Origin: CAWIJJ01 sp963836425
GTDB lineage: Bacteria > Acidobacteriota > Terriglobia > Bryobacterales > Bryobacteraceae
Length of the DNA: 64,000 nt
Direction: 5' to 3'
Assembly: GCA_963836425.1 (NCBI GenBank)
Contig: CAWIJJ010000007.1
Location: 372,001 to 436,000, forward strand
Within the stretch, counting starts at the first letter, position 1, and the number at the start of each line of letters is the position of its first letter. Below the pieces are notes generated by a model, which worked only from the letters and a program-made list of their open reading frames with translations, did not search any database and was not told the origin of the DNA. Below, piece after piece: positions 43,526 through 52,724 of the stretch. A program made the translations under genes and the position numbers.

Positions 43526-44397
43526 CACGCCTCCGCGGCAATCCACAGCCGCATCGCGTCGGCGGACAGATTCGCGATTGAAGTGATTGCTGTCACCAGC
43601 AGGGTCATGTGCAGAAGAACCGGAAGGTCGCGCGCCATGGCCGCCTGCCAAAGCAGTTGCCCTACGCCGGGCGAATCGCATAAGGCTTCTACGGGGATCA
43701 CGGCTCCGATCGCCATGCTGACGGACACGCCAATGGTGGCCAGCAACTCCGGCAACGCCGGCCAGCAGACGTGCCGGAAAATGAGGGCGCCCCGGCCGGC
43801 GCCGCGGGCTGCCGCCGCCAGCACGTGGGGGCTGGCGTGCGAGGCATTCACGATTTTGCGTGTGTACTGCAGAAGTTTTGGAAACAGGACCACGGCCAAG
43901 GCGGCCGCAGGCCCTCGTCCCGCGTACAGAAACAACGACGCGACCGCGGCCGCGGGAAGGCACAGGAGCAGTCCCGAGCCAGCCGTCACCAGGTGTTCGA
44001 GCTCGCGGCGCCGGACCCACAGCAGGGCGAACGACACAGAAAACGAGCCCGCCCAAGCCGCCAGGCCGCCGATCCCGAGGGTTCGCAACGTCAGGGGCGC
44101 CCGTTCCGAAACAAGCTCCCGAACCGGCCGGCGCAGCGAAATCGAAACGCCCCAGTCGCCCCGGAACAGGCCCGTCAGATAATGCAGGCAGCCGTCCAGC
44201 CCGCCGGAATCACGCCTCGAACTCTCCTGCCTGAGTGCCCTCACGCTCTGCTCGCTCAGCCGGAGATCCAACTGCCGCTCATCCAAGCCGAATCCCGGGG
44301 CCAGGCGGATGAGGACGGAGGAGAGGAGGACCGCCACGACCACGGTCACCAGCGCCCCGGCCAGGCGCCGGCCTGCCATTGAGGCGAACCTACGCAC
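43525..44397 (-). CDS. Dipeptide-type ABC permease (DppB-like, second operon)
   Basis: 290 residues: a first helix (LAGALVTVVVAVLLSSVLIRL), a periplasmic segment with DERQLDLRLSEQSVRALRQE, then five helices and IPVEALCDSPGVGQLLWQA near the C-terminus. The order and many positions match the DppB-like protein at 16717. It overlaps the end of the GAF/GGDEF gene by 8 bp, so that signalling gene is the first gene of this operon. Confidence 0.88.
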   Translation of the reverse strand: MRRFASMAGRRLAGALVTVVVAVLLSSVLIRLAPGFGLDERQLDLRLSEQSVRALRQESSRRDSGGLDGCLHYLTGLFRGDWGVSISLRRPVRELVSERAPLTLRTLGIGGLAAWAGSFSVSFALLWVRRRELEHLVTAGSGLLLCLPAAAVASLFLYAGRGPAAALAVVLFPKLLQYTRKIVNASHASPHVLAAAARGAGRGALIFRHVCWPALPELLATIGVSVSMAIGAVIPVEALCDSPGVGQLLWQAAMARDLPVLLHMTLLVTAITSIANLSADAMRLWIAAEA

Positions 44398-45313
44398 TGC
44401 ATACCCCCGGTTCGCGGTTGCGAAGCCGCGCGACCGCCATGAGATCGTCCGCGTCCTGCCCGTCCGCGGGAAAACAGGCTGCGCCTACCCGCGCCGACAG
44501 CGGCAGCCCGGTGCTCAGTGCGATTCGATTTGCAATGGCGGCGATCTGTTGACGCTTCTCGTCGCAGGCCTCCAGCCTGAAGTCCGGCAGCACCAGCACG
44601 ATATCGTTGCCGGTGCGCGCGGCAAGATCGTATTCCCGGCAGGCGTTCTTGAGCTCGGCGCCGAACCGCTTCAGCGCGCGGCGGGCGCCCCCGGCATCGC
44701 ACAAGCCGTCGATCGCCTCCAGACCGTCGAGGATGCAGTGGAAAACCGCCAGCCGGCCGTTGGACCTTCGGGCACGGGCCAGTTCGGCATCCATGCGCTC
44801 GAACAGCGATCGCCTGTTCGCCAGGCCGGTATCGGGATCGAATCCGGCGGTCTGCTGCGCAATCCGGTACTTGAGTGCGTTGTCGATGGCCGCCGCGAGG
44901 TCCGGCGCCAGACGAAGCAGCACCTTCAGATCCTCGTCCGAGAACGCGTGCGTGCGACCGCGGTAAAGAGCCAGGACCGCGGCCGGCGATCCCGGATACG
45001 CGACCAAAGGTAAGGCCAGCGCGTAGCAGCGGTCGTCGTGACCCGCAACCGCATTCACCACCGGCTGCAGCGAGGCGGCCACGTGCCCGGCTATGCCTTG
45101 CCCCAGCGGATGTTCGAGAATTGCCAGGGAACGAAACTCGGTCCCGGCGGCGAACACCGGAACGACCTGAAGATCGGCCACCACGTGTACCGCCATGGTC
45201 TGATACTCGACGACTCGTCGGAGTTGCTGGTCCAACTGGGACAGCATCTCTTCGAGATCCAGGCAGTGACGAAGCGAGCGAAACAGGTCCAGCAACGTTT
45301 CCACACAGGACAT
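44390..45313 (-). CDS. GAF domain protein with degenerate GGDEF domain
   Basis: 307 residues: a GAF domain (about 15-150; LGQGIAGHVAASLQPVVNAVAG) followed by a GGDEF-type domain (about 160-300; DPDTGLANRRSLFERMDAELARAR, ILDGLEAIDGLCDA). The catalytic GGDEF signature is replaced by RTGNDIVLVL, so diguanylate cyclase activity is unlikely. Such domains can act as GTP- or c-di-GMP-sensing modules. It heads the second ABC operon and is divergent, across 53 bp, from the sigma-54 activator gene. Confidence 0.85.
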   Translation of the reverse strand: MSCVETLLDLFRSLRHCLDLEEMLSQLDQQLRRVVEYQTMAVHVVADLQVVPVFAAGTEFRSLAILEHPLGQGIAGHVAASLQPVVNAVAGHDDRCYALALPLVAYPGSPAAVLALYRGRTHAFSDEDLKVLLRLAPDLAAAIDNALKYRIAQQTAGFDPDTGLANRRSLFERMDAELARARRSNGRLAVFHCILDGLEAIDGLCDAGGARRALKRFGAELKNACREYDLAARTGNDIVLVLPDFRLEACDEKRQQIAAIANRIALSTGLPLSARVGAACFPADGQDADDLMAVARLRNREPGVCSA

Positions 45314-45366
45314 ATCGGTCGAAAAGCGAAAGTTTTGCAGGGAATGGCCGATAGAGAAGATGAATC

Positions 45367-46347
45367 ATGTCGGAACGGCCACAGTCGTGTTTTCTGGGAG
45401 TGGAGGCCGTAATCGTCAGCGCGGTGATGCGGCAGCTCATGGAGGTGGTCGCACGAGTTGCACGCACATCGGCCGCCGTACTGATTACCGGAGAGACCGG
45501 CAGCGGCAAGGAAATCGTGGCCCGCGCGATCCATCACTTTTCGCTCCGGGCCTCCAAGCCATGGGTGGACCTCAACTGCGGCGCTCTTCCGGAGCACTTG
45601 ATGGAGAGCGAACTCTTCGGTCACGAGAAGGGTTCGTTCAGCGGCGCGGATGCCGCCAGGCCGGGCCTCTTCGAGCTCGCCGGCGACGGCACACTGTTTC
45701 TGGATGAGGTGGGGGAGTTGGAGCCGCGTATGCAGGTCAAGCTGCTGCGCGTGCTGGACGGCGTCCCGTATTACCGACTCGGCGGACAGCGCAAGGTCCA
45801 ATCCAACGCCAGGATCGTCGCTGCCACGAACCAGGACCTGGAGGACAACGTCCGCACGGGCCGCTTCCGCAGCGATCTCTACCACCGGCTGAACCAGTGC
45901 CGGTTGAGAATTCCGCCTTTGCGCGAGCGCCCGGATGACATCATCGCGCTGGCCGAGCACTTTCTGAGCCAGCACAGCCAGCACGCAAAGTTTTCCGAAG
46001 ACGCTCGAAGCGTGCTGCGCTCCTTCGCCTGGCCCGGCAACGTCCGGGAACTGCGGAACGCGGTCACCACCGCGGTGATCCACGCCAAGGGCTACATCAT
46101 CGAAGCGGAGGACCTGGCGTCGATGAAGGAAGCGGACCTTCCCTGCGGATCCTCCACGGGCGACCTGCGGCTCAACGATCTCGAACGAGAAGCGATTCTG
46201 GGAGCGCTCCGCCGTACCGGAGGGCATTGCCAGCAGGCAGCGGTACTTTTAGGCATCTCGCGCCGGACGCTGAGCCGGAAACTCAAACTCTATGGACCAG
46301 TTGCTACAAGGGGCGCCGCCTCGTATGAATCCCTCACTTCCCGTTGA
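45367..46347 (+). CDS. Sigma-54-dependent transcriptional activator without sensor domain
   Basis: 326 residues: AAA+ core with Walker A GETGSGKE (about 43-50), ESELFGHEKGSFSGAD, Walker B GTLFLDEVGEL, RLNQCRLRIPPLRERPDDI and a C-terminal Fis-type helix-turn-helix (QQAAVLLGISRRTLSRKLKLYG). The sigma-54-contacting GAFTGA loop reads GSFSGA. There is only about 20 residues before the AAA+ core, so no receiver or GAF domain; control must come from elsewhere, perhaps from the GAF protein encoded divergently. It overlaps the PilZ gene. Confidence 0.9.
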   Translation: MSERPQSCFLGVEAVIVSAVMRQLMEVVARVARTSAAVLITGETGSGKEIVARAIHHFSLRASKPWVDLNCGALPEHLMESELFGHEKGSFSGADAARPGLFELAGDGTLFLDEVGELEPRMQVKLLRVLDGVPYYRLGGQRKVQSNARIVAATNQDLEDNVRTGRFRSDLYHRLNQCRLRIPPLRERPDDIIALAEHFLSQHSQHAKFSEDARSVLRSFAWPGNVRELRNAVTTAVIHAKGYIIEAEDLASMKEADLPCGSSTGDLRLNDLEREAILGALRRTGGHCQQAAVLLGISRRTLSRKLKLYGPVATRGAASYESLTSR

Positions 46348-46600
46348 ACGCCGTCACAATCGCCGGTTGCCGGAAACCGGATCGGTACGGCTGTGTCTGG
46401 CGGGGCCGCTTGGCGAACCTTTCATCGGAACCCTTGTCGATTCTTCCTCAAACGGGTTCCGCAGCCGTCATGATTGCCCGTTCCTCACCTCGGGCCAACT
46501 GGTCTACTTCAAGTTCGGACGGCGCAAGGGAACCGCCCGCGTTGTGTGGACCCGTATCATGGGCAACCAGGTCGAGAGCGGGTTCACGATTCTCAAATAG
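46325..46600 (+). CDS. PilZ-domain c-di-GMP-binding protein
   Basis: 91 residues from ATG 46325 (preceded by AAGGGGCG); ATG 46292 is an alternative start. The c-di-GMP-binding motifs are both present: ERRHNRRL (RxxxR) near the N-terminus and VDSSSNGF (D/NxSxxG). A C-terminal beta core follows (YFKFGRRKGTARVVWTRIMG). The start lies inside the sigma-54 activator gene, indicating coupling. It is convergent with the HD-GYP/GGDEF gene, which could make or degrade its ligand. Confidence 0.85.
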   Translation: MNPSLPVERRHNRRLPETGSVRLCLAGPLGEPFIGTLVDSSSNGFRSRHDCPFLTSGQLVYFKFGRRKGTARVVWTRIMGNQVESGFTILK

Positions 46601-46642
46601 AACATTCGCGAAAAGTAACGTCTCCGCGAAGCTTGCCGTTCA

Positions 46643-49207
46643 CTACGCCGTTCCCCCGAACCTGGCGGCCGCGTTCGACCCGTTGGCAAATGCTCCCAGG
46701 GTATCGGCCAGGTTTCTCAATCCGCTCACAGGCTCCGCCGTATGGTGCTGCCGTTTGATCTCGTACATCTTCCCGTCTGCGATCGCCAGCAGATCCTCCG
46801 CGTTGCGGCCATCAGCCGGGAATTGCGCCGATCCAATGCTGACGCCAAGGACGTCGCTGCCGCAGACCTGCCGTCCCACCCGGGTCACCAGTTCGCTCAA
46901 TAGGGCAATCCGTGTGGCCAGGGCCTGTTCGCCCACCTCGGGTATCACCACCACGAACTCGTCGCCCCCCATTCGCGCAACGTAGTCCTGCGGCCTGCAG
47001 ACGCTGCGAAACGCCTCCGCCGTACGTCGCAGAACCTCGTCGCCCGCCGCGTGCCCGAAGCCATCGTTCACCTGCTTGAAGCCATCCATGTCGGCCACCA
47101 GCACTGTCAGGCCCGTGTCGTCCGCTTCCGCATTCCGCAGCGCACCATCCAGGGTTACGAACAGCGATCGCGTGTTCGGCAGGCCTGTCAACGGGTCGGT
47201 AACCGCGGTCTCTTCGGCAGCCACATAGCGGAGCGCGTTCTCGATTGTCAGTCCGGCCTTGGTGCTCACGGCCAGAAGAACGCGGAGATGATCGCGCGTG
47301 AACGACCCCGGCGTTCGACTATACAGCGTTAACGCCCCGAGCACCCCTTCGATCCCGGCCAAGGGTACCGACAGAGCGGATTTCTGGACGCTTCTGCGGG
47401 AGGAATCGTCGGAATACCCCGGCTCCATCGAGGCGTTGCCGTTCACGATGGGCCTGTTGTTCTGCGTCACCCAGCCCGAAATGCCCTCGCCCAGCGGGAT
47501 CACCAGGGACTCGAACAATTCCGCATCGTCGCCTGACGCGTAGCGGGCGGTCAACCGCGCGCCGTCGCTGATATAGACCGCGATGGCATGGTGTGGAATC
47601 ATCGTATGCAGGCGCGAGGAGAGAAGCGCCATGGTCTCGTCCAAACGCAGGGAGTTGCCCAATCCGTGCGTCAGTTCGAACAACGATTGGATCTCCTGGC
47701 GCGCCGCTGCGATCGACGTGATGAAGTCCGGGTTGCTGGGCGCCGAAGTGGATGACGGCTCGAAACCGGCCGCCGGGACGACGTTGCGTCCCACGATGGA
47801 CGGCAGCGGCCTGGGGTCCGCCGGAAGTTCCTTTCGCGCCAGTGCTTCCAGTTCCCGGTACCGCCTCTGCAAAACGACGACAACCCGCGGATCAAAGCTG
47901 GTGCCGCTCTCGGCCGCGATCCGCGCCATGGCCTCGTCCAAAGGCAAGGCGCGCCGGTACTGGCGGTCCGAGGCAAGCGCGTCCAGGCAATCCACCGCAG
48001 CCAGGATCCGGGCGCCGGTCGGGATCTGTTCGCCCGCGAGTCCGTGCGGGTATCCGGTGCCGTTCCACTTCTCATGATGCGCCACTACGATCGGCACCAC
48101 CGGATAGGGGAAGCGCACGCTCTCCAGGATCTCCGCGCCTACCGTGGGGTGGACGCGCATCTTCTCAAACTCCTCCGGCGTCAGGCGGCCCGGCTTTGAA
48201 ATGATGTGCTCGGGGACGGCCAGCTTGCCGATATCGTGCAGCAGCGCAGCCGCGTCCAGCGCCTTGCGCTCAGTCTCGGGGAGCCCGAGTTCGCGCGCCA
48301 GTTCCCGGGCATATACCTGCACCCGGCGCAAGTGCCCGAACGTCGTGCCGTCCCGGGCGTCGATCGCCAGCGCCAGTGCTTGAATCGTCCGCAGGTGCAG
48401 GTCGGCGACTTCGCTCACATGACGCTTCTCTTCTTCCAGGCGTCCCAGGTAGATCCGATAAGAGTGGTACACCAGGTAGGCAACCGGGAGGACGAGCATG
48501 GATGCCTGCCAGCCGGCGTACACGTTCCAGTAGTGAAGCAGGCCCCCCAGCGCTCCGCCGGCCAGGTAGTGGGGCGCCGTCCAGAAGAAAGTAGTTCGCC
48601 ACAGTTCGAAAAATCGCTTGCCTTCCGTCAGGCAGATGATCGTCCCCACCCCGCAGGTATTTGCCATGAAATACGTCAGGGAAGCGGCCAAGAGCCGGAA
48701 CGCCTCAATGTCCGGCAGCCAGGGACTATGAAAGGCCGCATAAGTAAGGAGGCTGAAGACGGTCTGGCTGGCGAAGGCAAACAGGATCTGCACCCATCGC
48801 GGGCGCTTCCGCGCGGCGAGCAGGAGCTGAGCCACACCGCTCGCGCAGGCGATGACAGTAGTCTGCTCCAGAGAAAGCTCGGCCGCGGCAGCCAGAATGA
48901 ATAGATAGTTTACCGAAAGAGTGCCGGTAACCCCGGGCAGCGAGACCTTCATGTTGGAACTGAGGATCGCCGCCGACAAAAAAATGAAAAAAGGACCGGA
49001 GTTAGTGAGGTACTCTCCGGTCCCCTGCAATCCCCAGATAGCGAAGGCGACTACCGAAACAGCGGCCACGTAAATGCGCGCCCGTAACGGAAGATGGCCT
49101 ATATCCTTTTTTTCCACAGCCAATCCGATGCCTCGAAACACCCGCTGGCAGGCAAGCAGCCCCGGGATATGCGAGAAACCTCGCTCGTGGTACATATCGG
49201 CTTGCAT
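46643..49207 (-). CDS. Membrane HD-GYP / GAF / GGDEF c-di-GMP turnover protein
   Basis: 854 residues. An N-terminal multi-pass sensor (about 40-260; KVSLPGVTGTLSVNY, ARKRPRWVQILF, FFWTAPHYLAGG) is homologous to those at 14940 and 25693. Then comes HD-GYP (about 275-470; LLHDIGKLAVPEHI, HHEKWNGTGYPHGLAGEQI), GAF (about 520-660) and GGDEF (about 670-830; ARMGGDEFVVVIPE intact). It carries intact motifs for both making and breaking c-di-GMP. It begins 15 bp after the repaired end of an S8 protease gene on the same strand and is probably co-transcribed with it. Confidence 0.9.
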   Translation of the reverse strand: MQADMYHERGFSHIPGLLACQRVFRGIGLAVEKKDIGHLPLRARIYVAAVSVVAFAIWGLQGTGEYLTNSGPFFIFLSAAILSSNMKVSLPGVTGTLSVNYLFILAAAAELSLEQTTVIACASGVAQLLLAARKRPRWVQILFAFASQTVFSLLTYAAFHSPWLPDIEAFRLLAASLTYFMANTCGVGTIICLTEGKRFFELWRTTFFWTAPHYLAGGALGGLLHYWNVYAGWQASMLVLPVAYLVYHSYRIYLGRLEEEKRHVSEVADLHLRTIQALALAIDARDGTTFGHLRRVQVYARELARELGLPETERKALDAAALLHDIGKLAVPEHIISKPGRLTPEEFEKMRVHPTVGAEILESVRFPYPVVPIVVAHHEKWNGTGYPHGLAGEQIPTGARILAAVDCLDALASDRQYRRALPLDEAMARIAAESGTSFDPRVVVVLQRRYRELEALARKELPADPRPLPSIVGRNVVPAAGFEPSSTSAPSNPDFITSIAAARQEIQSLFELTHGLGNSLRLDETMALLSSRLHTMIPHHAIAVYISDGARLTARYASGDDAELFESLVIPLGEGISGWVTQNNRPIVNGNASMEPGYSDDSSRRSVQKSALSVPLAGIEGVLGALTLYSRTPGSFTRDHLRVLLAVSTKAGLTIENALRYVAAEETAVTDPLTGLPNTRSLFVTLDGALRNAEADDTGLTVLVADMDGFKQVNDGFGHAAGDEVLRRTAEAFRSVCRPQDYVARMGGDEFVVVIPEVGEQALATRIALLSELVTRVGRQVCGSDVLGVSIGSAQFPADGRNAEDLLAIADGKMYEIKRQHHTAEPVSGLRNLADTLGAFANGSNAAARFGGTA

Positions 49208-49222
49208 GGAAATTTCCCCGGC

Positions 49223-50828
49223 TCAATTCTCGCCGTAGACCGTTACGGAGTTTGCGGTGGCTGCGTCCGATGCTCCCCAGATCACCGAATCTCCCCAGAC
49301 AACACTGAAACTGGAAAGCAGGTAATCCCCCCACCCCATACTGGCGCCCCAGATCACGCTGTCGCCCCATACGACGGACGAGCCCCACACGGCGGTAGCA
49401 CTCCACATGGCTCGAAGAGCCCCACACCACCGAATTGGCAGCGACCAGACGGGCGCTCCGTGTGGCGAAGTCGTAGACCGCGGCCGGGGAAGGCGCGGGC
49501 CTGTCCACCACGGAGCCATCCGCCAGCGCGGCGGCGATGTCCAGATAGCCGGCGCCCACGGTGAAGATGTCGTACACGCTGCGGTAGGTGATCCCGGTTT
49601 GTGCGTCGGTGACGAAACTCATCCCTGGAAAGTTCTTCCACGCGGTCTTCATAAGCCGGGCTTTTACCTGGTCGGGGGTGAGGCGCGGGTCCTGCTCGAG
49701 TAGCAGAGCCACCCCGCCCGAAACGACCGCCGTCGCCATGCTCGTTCCGCTGAGCCGGATGTATTTACCGCTCGCGATGTTTTGCGGAAAGGTTCGCGAC
49801 AGATACGTGTTTCCGTTACCGAACGTCGAGACAACGCGATTTCCCGGCGCGACGAGATCAGGCTTGACGAAATGGTCGATCGCCGTCGGACCTTTGGAGC
49901 TGTAGCTGGCGATCCGGTCATCCGAGCGGTCGGCCGTGTCCATCGCCTTCATCGCGCCCACGGTGATGACAGAAGGATCGTTTCCGGGAGAGTGGATCGT
50001 TCCATAACCTTGCGCGCCGGACGGATCGTCCCTTCCGCTATTGCCGGCGGCCACCACCACCACGATGCCGGCCTTCCACGCAGCCTCCACCGCGCGGCAG
50101 AGAGGATCCAGCCGGTAGCTCTCAAATACCGGACGCCCCAGCGACAGGTTAATAATCCGGATGTTGTACCGGTCCTTGAGTTGGATAGCCCGTTCAATGG
50201 CGGCCAGCACAGCGCCCTCCCTTCCGGCGCCCTGGTCGTCCAGCACTCTCAGATCGACAAGGTTCGTGCCCGGAGCTAGCCCCTGAAACGTGCCGCGGCT
50301 GGCTCGCCCGTCTCCCCCGACGATGCCCGCTACGTGCGTTCCGTGACCATAGCCGTCAACCTGGTTTACCAACCCGCCGAACGCTTCCGAGTACACGACC
50401 CGGCTCATCGCAATGTCCTTGGAAGTCGAAATGCCGCTGTCGATTACCGCGACCCCTACGCCCTTGCCTGTGAAGCCCAGCCGCCAGGGCAGGTCGGCAT
50501 TCACCGCCTTCGTAGCAAGGTCGACGTGTCCGGACAGCGGGCGATTAGGCGAAATATAGGCGACCTCAGGCATGGCGGCTATCGCCGCCAGAGAACTGGC
50601 CGGTACCGTGTACCGCGCGGCCTTCATGCCGGTGTACTGTGCGGTAAGCTTACCCTGCTTCGCCTTGATTGCTGTGTCCATGGTTTCCGGCGCGGCGCCG
50701 TTGAACTGAATGATGACGTCCGCTTCGGCTGCAACCTTGGAGCTCAGATCGGGAGCGATCTTGCTGTTCGACGCTGCCCCAAGCGGAAGCACGCCGATCA
50801 GGAGGAGAGACCAGTTGCGTATGTTCAT
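49223..50828 (-). pseudogene. S8 subtilisin-like protease with VWG repeats, frameshifted
   Basis: Signal peptide (LLLIGVLPLGAASNS), I9-like propeptide (about 30-105), and S8 domain with Asp in AVIDSGI, His in GYGHGTHVAGI and Ser in SGTSMATAVVSG. GAGYLDIAAALADG ends the domain. The frame then reads NSVVWGSSS and shifts near 49410-49425. In the correct frame it continues TAVWGSSVVWGDSVIWGAS to the final NSVTVYGEN and a stop at 49223. Without correction the product runs on in an unrelated Arg-rich frame to 49002, inside the next gene. GAGGTGAGC precedes the start. Whether the shift is biological or a sequencing error cannot be decided here. Confidence 0.85.
49270..49438 (-). repeat. VWG-type hexapeptide repeat tract
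   Basis: VVWGSS, AVWGSS, VVWGDS, VIWGAS, MGWGDY, then VVWGDS, VIWGAS are encoded on the - strand across a one-base frameshift. The repeats are more diverged in DNA than those at 25519-25626. Confidence 0.75.
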
Positions 50829-50858
50829 TTGCTCACCTCGATTTTTTATTCGCGAAAT

Positions 50859-52545
50859 CTACTGTTCGCCCTTAATGGCGATCGAGATCACTTCTGCGGA
50901 CGGGGTCGCATCGCCCCAGACAATGTTGTCTCCCCACACGATGTTGAAACCGGAGAGAGTGGAGTCGCCCCACACGATGTTGTCGCCCCACACGATGTTG
51001 TTGGACAGCAGCACATGGTCGCCCCAGACGATGTTCGTCGCCAGGTTGGCGTCGCCCCACACGATGTTGGAGCCATTCACCAGGACAACCTTCTTCAACG
51101 AATTGCTGTACTGAACGTGCGGTGACATGGCCGATTTCGTCGAGGAGATGGTGTCATAGTTGTTCAGCGCGGCCATCACGTCCAAGATAGCCGGCGCCCA
51201 CCGTGAACATGTCGTAGGTTACGGTATATACCTTGCCGGTATTCGGATCCGTCGAAACGGAATTGATCGGGAAGCTCTTGGTCGCCGTCTTCATCAGCTT
51301 GGCCTTGATCTGGTCCGGAGTAAGACCAGGCGTCTTTTCGAGCAGCAGCGCCGCGGCGCCGGCAACCATCGGCGTCGCCATACTGGTGCCGCTCAGTTCG
51401 TAGAGGTAATCGGAAGCCCGCGTGGTGGCAGCGTTGTTGATGTAGTAACTCTCGGCGACCTTGTTGCCGGGGTACATATTCGGTAGATAGAGACTGGAGG
51501 GCATGGAGGCCACGATGCGGTTTCCGGGCGCCACCAGGTCGGGCTTTACGACATGGTCGTACAGCGACGGGCCTTTGGAACTGTAGCTGGCCATCTGATC
51601 ATCGCTGCGCGACGTGCTCTTCATGTCTTTCATGGCGCCAACGGTGATCGCGTAGGGGTCGTTCCCGGGCGAGTTAATCGTTCCGTAGCCTGCGGTCTGT
51701 TTGGAGTTGTTGCGGCCTTCGTTGCCCGCAGCGACCACCACGACGATGCCGGCCTTCCAGGCAGTCTCCACGGCCTGGCACAAGGGATCGTCGATATAGC
51801 TTTCCCTCACCGGGCGGCCGAGCGACAGATTGATGATGCGGATGTTGTAGGTGCTTTTCAGGGCGATGGCACGCTGGATGGCCGCGATCACCATGCTGTC
51901 AGTACCAACGCCGGTGCGGTCCAGGACCTTCAGGTTGACGAACTTCACGTTGGGTGCGATGCCCCAGAAGGAGCGCTTGTACTGCGAACCGGTGGACATG
52001 GTGGCGTCGCCCCCCAGGATGCCGGCGACGTGAGTTCCGTGTCCGTACCGGTCGAAGTAGTCGTTGCCTTCCTTGAGATTGAAACTTTCGGCGTAAACGA
52101 CGCGGCTTTTTCCATTTGCATCCATCAGGTCTGGATGCGAGTCCATGATGCCGCTGTCGATGACGGCCACGGTCACGCCGTTGCCATCCCAGCCGAAACT
52201 GCGAGCGACGTTCGCATTCACAGCTGGATTCGCGTAGTCCAGGGTGGCGGTAACGGGCCGGTCCGGACTGATGTACGCGACATTATCGTCGTTGGCAAGA
52301 TCGGCGATGGCGGAACCGGGGACATCGTAGGCGGTGCCCCGAATCGCTTCCAGGTTTCTCTTCCATTTGCCGCGTCTATTCGAGACTTTGTCGTGGTCCT
52401 TCTGCTTGGGCTGGCTCTTGAAACGGACGATAATGGGTATGGTCGTGTCCGGCGGCGCGTCGGCCAGATCGGGGGCAATCTTCGGGTTTGCGGCGAAACC
52501 CATGCCTGCCGCCAACAGCATCGGGAGCAAATTCTGAATTTTCAT
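50859..52545 (-). pseudogene. S8 subtilisin-like protease with NIVWGD repeats, frameshifted
   Basis: Signal peptide (LLPMLLAAGMGFAANP), propeptide (about 25-110) and S8 domain with Asp in AVIDSGIMDSHPDL, His in RYGHGTHVAGI and Ser in LSGTSMATPMVAG. At the end of the domain the frame reads GAGYLG and stops at 51154. One extra base near 51180-51185 separates it from the frame LDVMAALNNYDT, which matches the paralogues. That frame continues through NIVWGD repeats to the final ISIAIKGEQ and a stop at 50859. It is immediately upstream of the protease gene at 49223-50828. Confidence 0.85.
50908..51074 (-). repeat. NIVWGD hexapeptide repeat tract
   Basis: Six NIVWGD/VWGD units occur on the - strand, some in direct tandem and others separated by linkers (ANLAT, HVLLSN, STLSGF). 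Confidence 0.8.
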
Positions 52546-52642
52546 TGCGCAGCTCTAATTGCATCCCGAGAGCCAATCGCAACAGACGAAGGAAATCGCT
52601 TCCTTTGAGTTAGTTAGATGGATATCGCGGCAACACCGCGCG

Positions 52643-52657
52643 GGGACAGTCTGTCCC
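52643..52657. promoter_or_regulatory. Palindrome GGGACAGTCTGTCCC (copy 1)
   Basis: A perfect 7-bp-arm palindrome around a central base, between the divergent protease and GH32 genes. A near-identical copy lies 82 bp to the right. It suggests an operator or a repetitive palindromic element. Confidence 0.55.
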
Positions 52658-52724
52658 GGGCCGAGGGTATGATAGTCCCTTGGGCGGCTTGGGATCAATA
52701 ACTTACAGCTCCCGGACAAACGAT

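Noticed and set aside
49002..49222. Arg-rich C-terminal extension of the S8 protease frame down to 49002
   Set aside because: It is an out-of-frame read-through into the 5' end of the HD-GYP gene; the repeat-encoding frame stops at 49223 and matches the paralogues.
52560..52575. Possible sigma-54 -24/-12 promoter on the - strand (TGGCTC and ATGCA with correct spacing) before the S8 gene at 52545
   Set aside because: It would place the transcription start almost at the ATG, leaving no ribosome site, and both boxes are imperfect.
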